The notes below the pieces were generated by a model that had not been told where the DNA came from, made no database searches, and saw only the letters and a list, made by a program, of their open reading frames with translations. A DNA stretch of 34,380 nucleotides, taken from assembly GCA_910588005.1 (NCBI GenBank), contig CAJUQM010000030.1:1-34380 (forward strand), given 5' to 3'. Positions 1-7,544 of this stretch are shown here, one piece after another; positions within the stretch are counted from its first letter, which is position 1; each line of letters opens with the position of its first letter. This stretch comes from an uncultured Oscillibacter sp. Lineage in GTDB: Bacteria > Bacillota > Clostridia > Oscillospirales > Oscillospiraceae. A program made the translations under genes and the position numbers.

Positions 1-344
1 GCCAGCTCCGCGCCATCTATGTAGACGGCCCCGATGTCAAAATCAATGTCCACCGTCTGACCAGCTGCGGCAACAACCCGTTTCACAATGGGACTTCCCT
101 CGTGAAAGTCCGGCTTTCGCAAAATTACAATGTCCTCCGGAGCGTAGTTCCCACAGAGCCATCCATTCAGCACCAGCAGCAAGTCCCCGTCCCGGAGCGT
201 ATTCCGCATGGAACCGCCGGATACTCTGGTGATCCGAACAGCGAAGGTGAACAGCACCACTACCGCCAGCACGGAACACACCAGCGCCTGTACCCACTCG
301 TACAGGTTCCGGCCCGGCAGCCGGTTCCCTCTTCTCGTTCCCAT
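1..344 (-). CDS. lepB: Signal peptidase I, N-terminal part (runs off the left edge)
   Basis: Type I signal peptidase, which cleaves signal peptides from exported proteins at the outer face of the membrane. The 114 residues in the window show a basic N-terminus, one membrane segment (about residues 18-36), the catalytic serine in GGSMRNTL (Ser45), and the catalytic lysine in IVKRVVAAAG (Lys88), in the order and spacing of the Ser-Lys dyad family. The ATG is preceded by GGGAG at a suitable distance. The C-terminal part lies outside the window. It lies downstream of rplS, separated by a terminator and its own promoter; rplS-lepB adjacency is common in Firmicutes. The family call is firm; the gene is incomplete only because of the window edge. 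Confidence 0.9.
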   Translation of the reverse strand, partial: MGTRRGNRLPGRNLYEWVQALVCSVLAVVVLFTFAVRITRVSGGSMRNTLRDGDLLLVLNGWLCGNYAPEDIVILRKPDFHEGSPIVKRVVAAAGQTVDIDFDIGAVYIDGAEL

Positions 345-374
345 TGGCAAAGCTCCCAATATGTTAATTTGTAT

Positions 375-403
375 AGTATAGCAAAAAATTCATCGCTCTA
401 CAA
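375..403 (-). promoter_or_regulatory. Sigma-A promoter of lepB
   Basis: On the minus strand a -35 box TTGTAG (398-403) is followed by a 17-base spacer and a -10 box TATACT (375-380), about 30 bases before the lepB start. The -10 and the spacing are good, the -35 is weak. It lies just downstream of the rplS terminator, so lepB need not depend on readthrough. Confidence 0.6.
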
Positions 404-415
404 GACTATAGCAAG

Positions 416-444
416 AAAAAAGAGAGGCCGCAGCCTCTCTTTAT
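416..444 (-). terminator. Rho-independent terminator of rplS
   Basis: Stem AGAGAGGC/GCCTCTCT (421-428 with 433-440), extended by A-T pairs, with a four-base loop. On the minus strand it is followed by a T-rich tail (TTTTTCTTG). It sits directly after rplS. Confidence 0.85.
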
Positions 445-451
445 CTTTGGA

Positions 452-793
452 TCAAAGCTTTTCCTTGACCTTGGCGCTCTTGCCCACGCGGCCGCGCAGA
501 TAATACAGCTTAGCCCGGCGCACCTTACCGTTGCGGACAATCTGAATGGTGTCGATCGAGGGAGAGTGCACAGGGAACACCTTTTCCACACCCACGCCAT
601 AGGAGATGCGGCGGACAGTGACCGTCTCCTCAATCCCGCCGTGCTTCTTGGCAATAACAGTGCCCTCGAAAACCTGAATGCGCTCGCGGGAACCCTCTTT
701 GACCTTCACGTGGACACGCACAGTGTCGCCGATCTGGACCTTGGGTACTTCACGAGCCAGGGTTTCCCTGTTCAGTTCTTTGATGAGATCCAT
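452..793 (-). CDS. rplS: 50S ribosomal protein L19
   Basis: Ribosomal protein L19 sits at the 30S-50S interface of the large subunit. The 113-residue product has the family's usual length and full-length similarity, with typical segments such as IQVFEGTVIAKKHGG, SYGVGVEKVFPVHSP and RAKLYYLRGR. The ATG is preceded by a strong AGGAGG ribosome binding site. The gene is monocistronic or weakly linked to lepB, with its own promoter at 893-921 and a terminator at 416-444. The leader of about 90 bases between promoter and start contains small GC-rich hairpins and could host an autoregulatory L19 leader; I could not match it to a known motif. Confidence 0.97.
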   Translation of the reverse strand: MDLIKELNRETLAREVPKVQIGDTVRVHVKVKEGSRERIQVFEGTVIAKKHGGIEETVTVRRISYGVGVEKVFPVHSPSIDTIQIVRNGKVRRAKLYYLRGRVGKSAKVKEKL

Positions 794-892
794 GGATAAT
801 TCCTCCTAAAATATAGGCGTTCATACCGCTTTCATGGCACGTTGGCGCATCTCGCCTGTGCGCGGCAGAGGACCGCCCTTTGTAGCCAACAT

Positions 893-921
893 AGGATATC
901 ATAGGCCGCGACAAAAAGCAA
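893..921 (-). promoter_or_regulatory. Probable promoter of rplS
   Basis: Minus-strand -35 TTGCTT (916-921), 17-base spacer, -10 TATCCT (893-898). Both boxes are moderate, the spacing is ideal. An A/T hairpin (AAAAAG/CTTTTT) lies between the end of the M50 gene and this promoter and may act as a weak terminator. Confidence 0.5.
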
Positions 922-929
922 GCACTTTT

Positions 930-1553
930 TTACAAATCCAGATGGGATTGGTTGTGTCCGGGCATTCCCCACTCCCTCACCGCCGCCATCAGCAGTCCGG
1001 ACGCCGCCGGCAGCAGCCAGAGACTTCCTCCCGTCCGGATCATCACCCAACCCAGCGCTGCGGACAGCATCAGTGCCGCAAGCATGCTGCACCATCGGGC
1101 GGCCCGCTCTCCCGCCGCCGGGCCAACTGCCCAGGAACCCAGCAGGTCCAGCGCCCGCCCGCCATCCAGAGGACGTACCGGAAGCAGGTTGAAGGCGCAC
1201 AGCACCAGATTCGCTCCGGTAAATACGTCCCAATGCGTACCGCCCAGCGCCGTCAGTACCGCGGCGCACAGGAGGTTCATCCCCGGCCCCGCCAATACCA
1301 CCGCCAACTCACCGGGATAGGACAGGCATCCCCGGTCCGCTGCCAGCTCCGCTCCAAAGACACTGATGTTCAATCCCGTAATCGGCACACCCAAAATCCG
1401 CAGCGCCAAACAGTGTCCCATTTCGTGTACAGCCGCCGCCGCAATGATAATCCCCAGGATTCTCCAATTATTGTCCAGAGCAAACCAACCGGTCAAAATC
1501 CAAAAACCGGGAGAGATGCTGACGGAATTCCAAAGATCAGATCGCAGCAACAT
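930..1553 (-). CDS. M50 site-2-type metalloprotease, SpoIVFB-like
   Basis: Integral-membrane zinc protease of the M50 family. The HEMGH motif (residues 43-47) supplies two zinc ligands and the catalytic Glu, and the LLPVRPLDGG motif (about 123-132) supplies the third ligand, Asp130. Several hydrophobic segments surround both motifs. At 207 residues it ends shortly after the catalytic core and has no room for the C-terminal CBS domain found in Bacillus SpoIVFB. Its ATG lies inside the last codons of the upstream M23 gene (17-base overlap), so the two are probably translationally coupled. SpoIVFB activates pro-sigma-K in the mother cell. The pairing with an M23 protein and a sigma-E promoter support that role here; another intramembrane protease function cannot be excluded. 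Confidence 0.85.
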   Translation of the reverse strand: MLLRSDLWNSVSISPGFWILTGWFALDNNWRILGIIIAAAAVHEMGHCLALRILGVPITGLNISVFGAELAADRGCLSYPGELAVVLAGPGMNLLCAAVLTALGGTHWDVFTGANLVLCAFNLLPVRPLDGGRALDLLGSWAVGPAAGERAARWCSMLAALMLSAALGWVMIRTGGSLWLLPAASGLLMAAVREWGMPGHNQSHLDL

Positions 1554-2508
1554 AGTAGATGGGATTTAAGTACACACCATCCCGCTGGAGTTCAAAATGC
1601 AGATGGGGGCCGGTGGCTACGCCGGTCTCCCCCACCTCGGCGATCTTCTGTCCCGCTTTCACCGCTGTTCCGGAGGACGCCGTCACCCTGCTGCAATGCG
1701 CGTAAAGCGTGGAATACCCTCCCCCGTGGTCTACAATACAGTACTTCCCATAGCTGCTGCTCTCCCCCACCGCCGTTACAGTGCCATCGGCAAAACAGTC
1801 AATCTCCGTCCCGGTGTCCGCCGCCAGATCTACGCCGTAGTGAAACCGCTCCTCTCCCTCTACCGGGTGCTCGCGGTAGCCAAAATTGGAACTCAGTGCA
1901 CCGGAGAGGGGCGTACGGTAGTCAAATCCCAAAATCGCCTGTTCCAGACTGACATTTTGGGGTAGGTTCTGGTCTGAGTACAATACATACGCCAGGGAAG
2001 AGACCTCCGTGGTTCTCTCCTCTTCCGTCTGATCCGGCGGGACGCTGTCAGATTCCGCCGGCGCCCGGTCCGCTTCACGATAGGCCCGCAGAGTATCCAT
2101 GGCCTCTGGCAGCTGTTCCAGGGCAGCGGTCTCCAAAGTCTCCCCCGGTTCCTCCGGATGGAATACTGCCCGGTATACGTCCCTGGCCGCTCCGCCTACG
2201 TCGGACTCTCCCGCAAAGGCTCTGCCCACAGCCGAAAATACCGCCTGTACATCCATGCTCTGCTCCATACGGCTGGAGAGCAGCTGATCAATTTGAGCCA
2301 TTCTCCCTGGCAGCAACAGCTTAACGGCCACCAGCAGCACGAAGATCCCCCCGCAGGCCACCAGTTGGATCAGACAGCGCCGCTCTCCCAGTCCCAGCGG
2401 CTCGTCTTTCTGCCGGACTGCCTGCCGTGCGCCTCCCCGGCGGCGGACCTGCCTCCGCCGCTGCGCCGCGATTGTGCTGATTCTCCGTCCCGCCTGCCTT
2501 GAGGTCAT
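1537..2508 (-). CDS. M23 (LytM) peptidase-domain membrane protein, SpoIVFA-like
   Basis: A 323-residue protein with a very basic N-terminus (about 1-44), one membrane segment (about 45-67), an acidic and Pro/Glu-containing linker, and a C-terminal LytM domain (about 195-315). Zinc and catalytic residues of an active M23 enzyme are all visible: H223 and D227 in HYGVDL, H271 in LYAHCS, and H302 and H304 in HLHFEL. The ATG has GGGAGGG upstream. The layout (basic cytosolic tail, one membrane pass, LytM domain) and the overlap with an M50 gene match SpoIVFA, which anchors and regulates SpoIVFB in the outer forespore membrane. A SpoIIQ-type or ordinary cell-wall endopeptidase is the alternative; the partner gene and promoter favour SpoIVFA. 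Confidence 0.8.
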   Translation of the reverse strand: MTSRQAGRRISTIAAQRRRQVRRRGGARQAVRQKDEPLGLGERRCLIQLVACGGIFVLLVAVKLLLPGRMAQIDQLLSSRMEQSMDVQAVFSAVGRAFAGESDVGGAARDVYRAVFHPEEPGETLETAALEQLPEAMDTLRAYREADRAPAESDSVPPDQTEEERTTEVSSLAYVLYSDQNLPQNVSLEQAILGFDYRTPLSGALSSNFGYREHPVEGEERFHYGVDLAADTGTEIDCFADGTVTAVGESSSYGKYCIVDHGGGYSTLYAHCSRVTASSGTAVKAGQKIAEVGETGVATGPHLHFELQRDGVYLNPIYYVAAI

Positions 2509-2537
2509 GGCCGTCCCTCCCTTTTTGATTCTTAAAA

Positions 2538-2567
2538 AATCTATGCCGCAGTACGGACAAATATGTC
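2538..2567 (-). promoter_or_regulatory. Sigma-E-type promoter of the M23/M50 pair
   Basis: Minus strand: -35 GACATATT (2560-2567), 14-base spacer, -10 CATAGATT (2538-2545). This fits the Bacillus sigma-E consensus (K-M-ATATT, 13-15 bases, CATACAAT-like) at nearly all informative positions. No comparable sigma-A promoter is seen in this gap. It lies about 30 bases before the M23 start. Confidence 0.65.
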
Positions 2568-2594
2568 TTCCACCACCGCTCTCTGTCCAAAGGA

Positions 2595-2630
2595 CAGCAA
2601 AGGCCGCCGGTTTCCCGGCGGCCTTTGCTG
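2595..2630 (-). terminator. Strong hairpin after the FAD/Rieske gene
   Basis: A 16-bp perfect stem (2595-2610 with 2615-2630) around a GAAA-type tetraloop on the minus strand. It follows the oxidoreductase stop codon. No long T-run follows on either strand, so termination efficiency is uncertain, but its position suits the 3' end of that gene. Confidence 0.65.
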
Positions 2631-2633
2631 CCG

Positions 2634-3950
2634 CTATTCTCCCTTCGGCCCGGTGTGATCCAGCCCCCCTGTGGCGGGATTATCAATCAGTTTTCCCTCC
2701 GGCGTAAAGCGGGAACCGTGGCAGGGACAGTCCCATGTTCTCTCCTGCGGATTCCATTTCAGCGCACAGCCCATATGGGGACAGCGCCGCTTTGACGGCG
2801 TCAGTAAGCTCAACGCCGCCATCCCGGCGTTCGCCGCCAGCTGCGGCCGGAGTATGGTCCGCGAGGGAGAAAACACCGGAGCGTAGGGATTTTCTCTGTC
2901 CGTCACCAAATCACCCAGGATCATAGACGCCGCCATAGCGGAGGTCATCCCCCACTTATTAAATCCCGTGGCCACATACAGTCCCTGTGTGCGAGCGGAA
3001 TAGGGACCGATATAAGGGACCCCATCCAGCGTCATGCAGTCCTGCGCAGCCCAGCGCGTGCGCTCCCCGGAACTGGGATAATAGCGTGCCGCACAGCGCT
3101 TCAGCTCCCTCCAACCGCCGCCGCGCCTGCCGGTGCGGTGTCCGCCTCCTCCCAAGAGCAGCAGCTCACCGGCGTTTCGAAAGGACAAACCGTCCTCCGC
3201 CTCATCCACATACATGCCGTCCACATCTGCCGCGCCCTCCAGTGCCAGAACGTAGGAACGGCGCTGGTACATTTTGAGGAAATAGCTGCCGTGCTTATTG
3301 AGAAAGGGAAAATGGGTGCAGACAACGATCTTTTCCGCCCGAATCGTTCCCTGCGGTGTCACCGCCGTATATGGCGCCAGCTCCAAAACGGGAGTATGTT
3401 CGTAAATTTTGAGTCCCTGCGCAATCGCCGCGGCAAACCGCAGCGGATCAAACTGTGCCTGTCCGGGAAAGCGCACCGCCCCTGCGGTCGGAAAAGGAAG
3501 CGGAAGCTCCTCCGACAGCTCCGCTGAAAAGCCCAGAGTCTCCAAAGCCCGCAGCTCACGCTCCAATATCCCTCTGTCATTGAGAGAGTAGGTAAAGGCG
3601 TCCCGCTCCTCAAAACCACAGCTGATCCCGGCGCAGATCCGGCGGTATTCCCCCAGGGCGGTCTGGTTGGCCTCCAAGTACATTCGTGCCCTCTCCACGC
3701 CAAAGCGCCGGAGCATCTTATCATAGACCAGACCATGCTGGGCGGTAATCTTAGCGGTGGTATTTCCAGTCATACCGCCGCAGATCACACTGGCCTCCAC
3801 CAAAACGCTCTCCACGCCCATTTCCGCCAAACGGCGGGCGCACAGCAGTCCCGTCAGCCCGCCGCCAATGACCAGCACATCCGTATGAAGCTCGCCCTCA
3901 AAGCTCTCAAACTGGGGCAGCACTGTCCCCCGTGTCCAAATCGACTCCAT
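2634..3950 (-). CDS. FAD-dependent oxidoreductase with C-terminal Rieske [2Fe-2S] domain
   Basis: Two-domain redox enzyme of 438 residues. The N-terminal part is a DAO-type FAD domain with the dinucleotide motif VLVIGGGLTGLLCARRL and a following FAD segment. The last about 60 residues form a Rieske centre with ligands in CPHMGC and CPCHGS. Bacterial relatives are soluble; the physiological substrate is unknown. I start at the ATG at 3950, with GGTGG upstream, because the FAD domain begins shortly after; a TTG at 3986 would only add an unlikely tail. It stands alone, with a terminator after it and an inverted-repeat region before it. Confidence 0.88.
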   Translation of the reverse strand: MESIWTRGTVLPQFESFEGELHTDVLVIGGGLTGLLCARRLAEMGVESVLVEASVICGGMTGNTTAKITAQHGLVYDKMLRRFGVERARMYLEANQTALGEYRRICAGISCGFEERDAFTYSLNDRGILERELRALETLGFSAELSEELPLPFPTAGAVRFPGQAQFDPLRFAAAIAQGLKIYEHTPVLELAPYTAVTPQGTIRAEKIVVCTHFPFLNKHGSYFLKMYQRRSYVLALEGAADVDGMYVDEAEDGLSFRNAGELLLLGGGGHRTGRRGGGWRELKRCAARYYPSSGERTRWAAQDCMTLDGVPYIGPYSARTQGLYVATGFNKWGMTSAMAASMILGDLVTDRENPYAPVFSPSRTILRPQLAANAGMAALSLLTPSKRRCPHMGCALKWNPQERTWDCPCHGSRFTPEGKLIDNPATGGLDHTGPKGE

Positions 3951-4011
3951 TTTGACCACCAATACCTGCGGAAATTGAAAAAGCAATTCGCTCTTTCATC
4001 CGCTTTATCCT

Positions 4012-4136
4012 CTGTTTAAAAATTGCCGGTGCCTTGGCAGACCTCGCGGGAACGCAAAGCCGGAACTCCCGCAACAGCGGAACCCGGCGGACAGGAAGCT
4101 CCTCCGCAGCCGGACGTCTTACCAATTTTCAAACAG
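4012..4136. repeat. Degenerate inverted-repeat element between exonuclease and oxidoreductase genes
   Basis: The arms CTGTTTAAAAATTG (4012-4025) and CAATTTTCAAACAG (4123-4136) are inverted copies with one mismatch in 14 bases. They match the ends of the longer element at 22531-22695 (TTGTTTGAAAATTGG). A further half copy, CTTTTCAAACGCC, lies at about 4166-4178. The interior shows no resemblance I can see to the other elements. Apart from this, the gap 3951-4178 holds no gene I can support. Confidence 0.35.
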
Positions 4137-4178
4137 CGCTTACCCATAGTATGGCGGATTTTCCTCTTTTCAAACGCC

Positions 4179-5156
4179 TTACCCACCGGTAGATTTCGCT
4201 TTCTCCTTAGTCTTATACTTTCGCTTTTTCCTTCCCTCTCCCCGGCAGATATGCGTGCCGCCCCGCCGCGCCGTCTCATACTCCCGTTTCAGCTCCGGCG
4301 TGATCGGCGGCACAGACCGGCGGCCGATCCAAACACCATTCTCCAAACGCGTCAATGTCAGCCGGCACAAAAATCGGCCATGCTCCGGGCAGCGGAATAC
4401 CGTATAGTACACCCGGGAGATCTCTCCCGCCTTCGGCCGTACATAACTCCAACGCCCCACGGCTTCCGTCCGGCCGCACAGCGGGCAGGCGGGCCGGCGC
4501 GCCGTTTTAGCATTCAGCACATCCTCCGGCGCAGGCAGCGGTCCCACCTTCCGGCGGGGCTGCTTTGGAAAAGGCAGTCTGGACAGGCGGGGAGACGGCA
4601 GACGCCTGGAGGCCTTCCCTTTGGCAGGCTGGCAGGCCAAGGCCTCCGGTGTGATCCACTGCGCCACAAGGGCAGCATACATCGCGTCATACAGGGCATT
4701 GTGGTAGTCAAAAACATCCGGAATTCCGCAGTATTCCACCGCCCGCCACAGGGCTACCTGCTGGCCGGTACCCACCAGGTAAGAAAACGCCGTCTGGAGA
4801 TCGCACACCGTCTCCACAGGCACCGGAGGCAGGTTCCAGTAGTCACAATTTTGGCGCAGGGCCTTGAAATCATCCCCGCCGCCCCAGGCGGCGAAGGCGG
4901 TCTCTTCCCCGCACCAGGTCCGAAACATCTCCAGTCCTGCGGGAAATTCCACATTGGACTCAATAGAGGCCCGCAGCTCCGGAAGCTTCCTTGCACCGGG
5001 GTCAAAGCGCTTATGCACTTGGGGGCGGATAAAAACGCTGAACGTATCCACAGCGGGTCCACCCAATTTCTCCACCCGTACGGCGCCAATTTGAAGAATC
5101 TCATCCAGGGGCTTTTTGTCATAGCTGCGATTCCACTCCAGATCGAGAATAATCAT
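4179..5156 (-). CDS. DEDDh-family 3'-5' exonuclease with C-terminal Cys-containing module
   Basis: A 325-residue protein starting with the exonuclease motif MIILDLEW (Asp5, Glu7). Further DEDDh residues are an Asp at 95/96 in WGGGDD, and H152 and D157 in HNALYDA. The fold is the DnaQ/ERI-1-like RNase T group that digests DNA or RNA 3' ends with two metal ions. After a basic linker comes a module with CPLC (Cys224) and CPEHG, which could bind zinc, and a lysine-rich tail. The start at 5156 is chosen because AGGGG precedes it and the catalytic motif begins at residue 5; longer upstream reading would run into the tsf terminator. The substrate cannot be told from sequence. Confidence 0.82.
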   Translation of the reverse strand: MIILDLEWNRSYDKKPLDEILQIGAVRVEKLGGPAVDTFSVFIRPQVHKRFDPGARKLPELRASIESNVEFPAGLEMFRTWCGEETAFAAWGGGDDFKALRQNCDYWNLPPVPVETVCDLQTAFSYLVGTGQQVALWRAVEYCGIPDVFDYHNALYDAMYAALVAQWITPEALACQPAKGKASRRLPSPRLSRLPFPKQPRRKVGPLPAPEDVLNAKTARRPACPLCGRTEAVGRWSYVRPKAGEISRVYYTVFRCPEHGRFLCRLTLTRLENGVWIGRRSVPPITPELKREYETARRGGTHICRGEGRKKRKYKTKEKAKSTGG

Positions 5157-5199
5157 TTTATCCCCTCGTTTCTCTCTGGTTCTCTCCTGCCTGTTTAAC

Positions 5200-5237
5200 A
5201 AAGGACCCGGGGCAACGACCGTTGTCCCGGGTCCTTT
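5200..5237 (-). terminator. Terminator of tsf
   Basis: Long stem AAAGGACCCGGG/CCCGGGTCCTTT (5200-5211 with 5226-5237), continued inside by five more pairs including one G-T, with a four-base loop. It lies directly after tsf and before the exonuclease gene. The T-run after it is short. Confidence 0.75.
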
Positions 5238-5256
5238 CAACCGGAATGATGGGGAA

Positions 5257-6174
5257 TCAGCCCTTCACCATAGAGGCGATCTCTTCGGCGAAGTTCTCCT
5301 GCTTCTTTTCAATGCCCTCGCCCTTCTCAAAGCGCACCGCATCTTTAAAGGTGATGGTGCCGCCCAGCGCTTTGGCGGAAGCAGCCAGGTACTTCTCCAC
5401 AGTCAGCTCTCCGTCCTTCACAAACTCCTGCTGAAGCAGGCAGTTCTCGGAATAGAACTTGTTCAGCTTGCCCAGAACGATCTTCTCCCGGACCTGCTCA
5501 GGCTTGGAGGCCATCTTGGGATCGTTCTCCATCTGGACCATCATGATCTTCTTCTCCTCGTCCAGAACATCCTGCGTCACCTGGGACTTATCCCAGAAAC
5601 GGGGATTCAGAGCAGCGATCTGCATAGCCACGTCCTTGCCGGCCTCTTCCACCTTTTCGGCGGGCAGGTCGGTATCCAGGTTCACCAGCACGCCGATCTT
5701 GCCGCCGGCATGGACATAGGACACGCTGACACCGCCGGCAAAGCGGGCAAAACGGCGCACCTTGATGTTCTCGCCGATAACCAAAACCATCTCCTGCTGC
5801 TGCTGGAGCACGGTCAGATCGGTGCCGTTGTAGTTGCACTCCATCAAAGCGTCCAGATCCGCAGGATCCGCTTTCGCCACCGTGGCGGCCACACCCTTGA
5901 CGAAGTCCACAAACTTTTCATTCTTGCCCACAAAGTCGGTCTCGGCATTGACTTCCACCACAACGCCCACACCCTCCACAACAGCGGCGTAGGCCATGCC
6001 CTCGGCGGCGATCCGGTCGGCCTTCTTTACAGAGGCGGCCAGCCCCTTCTCCCGCAGATACTCAATCGCCTTGTCCATGTCGCCGTCAGAGGCGGCCAGG
6101 GCTTTTTTGCAATCCATCATACCCACGCCGGTTTTCTCGCGCAGGTTCTTTACGTCAGCAGCTGTAAAAGCCAT
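5257..6174 (-). CDS. tsf: Elongation factor Ts
   Basis: Nucleotide exchange factor for EF-Tu: it opens EF-Tu-GDP so that GTP can bind. The 305-residue product has the N-terminal UBA-like helices with VKNLREKTGVGMMDCKKAL and the core motif AETDFVGKNEKF used to contact EF-Tu. Length and full-length similarity are typical. GGAGG precedes the ATG. It is the second gene of the rpsB-tsf operon, 55 bases after rpsB, and ends at a strong hairpin. Confidence 0.97.
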   Translation of the reverse strand: MAFTAADVKNLREKTGVGMMDCKKALAASDGDMDKAIEYLREKGLAASVKKADRIAAEGMAYAAVVEGVGVVVEVNAETDFVGKNEKFVDFVKGVAATVAKADPADLDALMECNYNGTDLTVLQQQQEMVLVIGENIKVRRFARFAGGVSVSYVHAGGKIGVLVNLDTDLPAEKVEEAGKDVAMQIAALNPRFWDKSQVTQDVLDEEKKIMMVQMENDPKMASKPEQVREKIVLGKLNKFYSENCLLQQEFVKDGELTVEKYLAASAKALGGTITFKDAVRFEKGEGIEKKQENFAEEIASMVKG

Positions 6175-6229
6175 TTTTATGATTCCTCCACTTTATTCAA
6201 ATCGGGAAGCGCTATATGCAGGTACCGGA

Positions 6230-6964
6230 TTATTCGGCGTCCGCCTTCTCGGCAGCGGCCTCTTCGGTCTGCTCGCCCTGCTTGCCCTCCAGCATGGCGT
6301 TGGCCATAATAGAAGAGATCAGCTTGATGGCGCGGATCGCGTCGTCGTTGCCGGGGATCACATAATCGATCTCATCGGGATCGCAGTTCGTATCGGCGAT
6401 GGCCACCACGGGAATACCCAGCTTGTGGGCCTCGGCAATGGCATTGCGCTCCTTGCGGGTATCCACAATAAACAGGGCGCCGGGGAGCCGCTTCATCTCT
6501 TTTACGCCGCCCAGGTACTTCTCCAGCTTGGCAATCTCGCCCATGTGCTTCATGACTTCCTTCTTGGGCAGCATATCAAAAGTGCCGTCCTCCTGCATGG
6601 CCTTCAGCTGGTTCAGCCGGTCCACGCGGGTGCGCATGGTCTTGAAGTTGGTCATCATGCCGCCTAGCCACCGGGCGTTGACAAAATACTGGCCGCAGCG
6701 GGTGGCCTCCTCGCGGATGGCGTCCTGGGCCTGCTTCTTGGTACCCACGAACAGCAAAGACTGGCCGTTCTCGGACAGCTGGCGGACAAAATTATACGCC
6801 TCCTCCAGCTTGCGGACGGTCTTCTGCAGATCCACGATATAGATGCCGTTGCGCTCAGTGTAGATATAGGGGGCCATCTTGGGGTTCCAACGGCGGGTCT
6901 GGTGACCGAAGTGGACGCCCGCCTCCAGCAGGGCCTTCATGGATACAACGCTAGAATTTGCCAT
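6230..6964 (-). CDS. rpsB: 30S ribosomal protein S2
   Basis: Small-subunit protein S2, 244 residues, with the characteristic start KALLEAGVHFGHQTRRWNPK and the segment YTERNGIYIVDLQKTV. I start at 6964, where GGAGGAAAC precedes the ATG and the protein begins MANSSVVSMK; the frame stays open further upstream but that part lies in the leader. The C-terminus is acidic and Ala/Glu-rich. First gene of the rpsB-tsf operon, with a strong promoter and a leader of about 105 bases that may carry S2 autoregulation. Confidence 0.97.
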   Translation of the reverse strand: MANSSVVSMKALLEAGVHFGHQTRRWNPKMAPYIYTERNGIYIVDLQKTVRKLEEAYNFVRQLSENGQSLLFVGTKKQAQDAIREEATRCGQYFVNARWLGGMMTNFKTMRTRVDRLNQLKAMQEDGTFDMLPKKEVMKHMGEIAKLEKYLGGVKEMKRLPGALFIVDTRKERNAIAEAHKLGIPVVAIADTNCDPDEIDYVIPGNDDAIRAIKLISSIMANAMLEGKQGEQTEEAAAEKADAE

Positions 6965-7076
6965 AGTTTTTGTTTCCTCCAAATCAGATTTAGTTTGACC
7001 TCCGGCGGCTTCAGCCCCTCTGCCAACCCGAATGGGCACAGACAGAAAGTCAACGCGCCGTGCGGAATGCTGAAAT

Positions 7077-7105
7077 ATAATACCACATTAAAATATTCAA
7101 TGCAA
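7077..7105 (-). promoter_or_regulatory. Strong sigma-A promoter of rpsB-tsf
   Basis: Minus strand: -35 TTGCAT (7100-7105), 17-base AT-rich spacer, -10 TATTAT (7077-7082). The expected transcript has a leader of about 105 bases before rpsB with possible stem-loops, suitable for ribosomal-protein feedback, though I match no known leader class. Confidence 0.8.
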
Positions 7106-7152
7106 GTATTTTTTCCCAGAATTGCGGAAAATTATGCTGAAAAGCCAGGCCG

Positions 7153-7437
7153 TTAAATCCTTCTCCGCCGCTTTTTCTCCAAATTCGGGTCCCGGCGCTG
7201 AAAGGGCTTATCGATTAGAATGATATCATCTCCGATCCGCTGGATACAGTCCCAGGGGACGTAGAACTCCTCTCCCCTGCCAAACAGGCCGAAAAACATG
7301 CCGGGACCTTTGACCACTATGGCCAGCACCTGCCCCTCCGGCACCTTAATATCCACGTCATAGACAAACCCCAGGCGGCTGCCGTCACAGATGTTGATGA
7401 CCTCCTTGCACCGCAGGCCCCGGATTCTGCACTGCAT
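7153..7437 (-). CDS. PRC-barrel protein of the YlmC/YmxH sporulation family
   Basis: A 94-residue PRC-barrel protein. It shows the family pattern: CKEVINICDGSRLGFVYD near the start, then hydrophobic strands, then FYVPWDCIQRIGDDIILI, and a basic tail ending KKRRRR. YlmC/YmxH proteins are widespread in spore formers and often sit beside sigG, as here, although their exact role is not settled. The ATG at 7437 is chosen because GGAGG and GGTGAGG lie just upstream and the PRC fold begins there. The gene is divergent from sigG. I found no convincing promoter for it in the shared gap of 185 bases. Confidence 0.82.
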   Translation of the reverse strand: MQCRIRGLRCKEVINICDGSRLGFVYDVDIKVPEGQVLAIVVKGPGMFFGLFGRGEEFYVPWDCIQRIGDDIILIDKPFQRRDPNLEKKRRRRI

Positions 7438-7544
7438 ATCCTCACCTCCCCCTCCAAGCCTATGCGGAGAACGGACTGTCCCATCACATTCCCTCTTTTG
7501 ACAAAGCCCTGAGACTCCCGTCCATGAAGCGACAAAACCTCCCA

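Noticed and set aside
834..1952. Long plus-strand reading frame opposite the M50/M23 genes
   Set aside because: It lies antisense to two well-supported genes, has a Pro/Arg/Ser/His-rich low-complexity translation and no ribosome binding site; it is a by-product of high GC content.
7393..7470. Sigma-E or sigma-G promoter for the YlmC-like gene
   Set aside because: A CATAGGCT on the minus strand resembles a sigma-E -10, but no ATATT lies 13-15 bases upstream, and the possible sigma-G -35 GAATG is 22 bases away.
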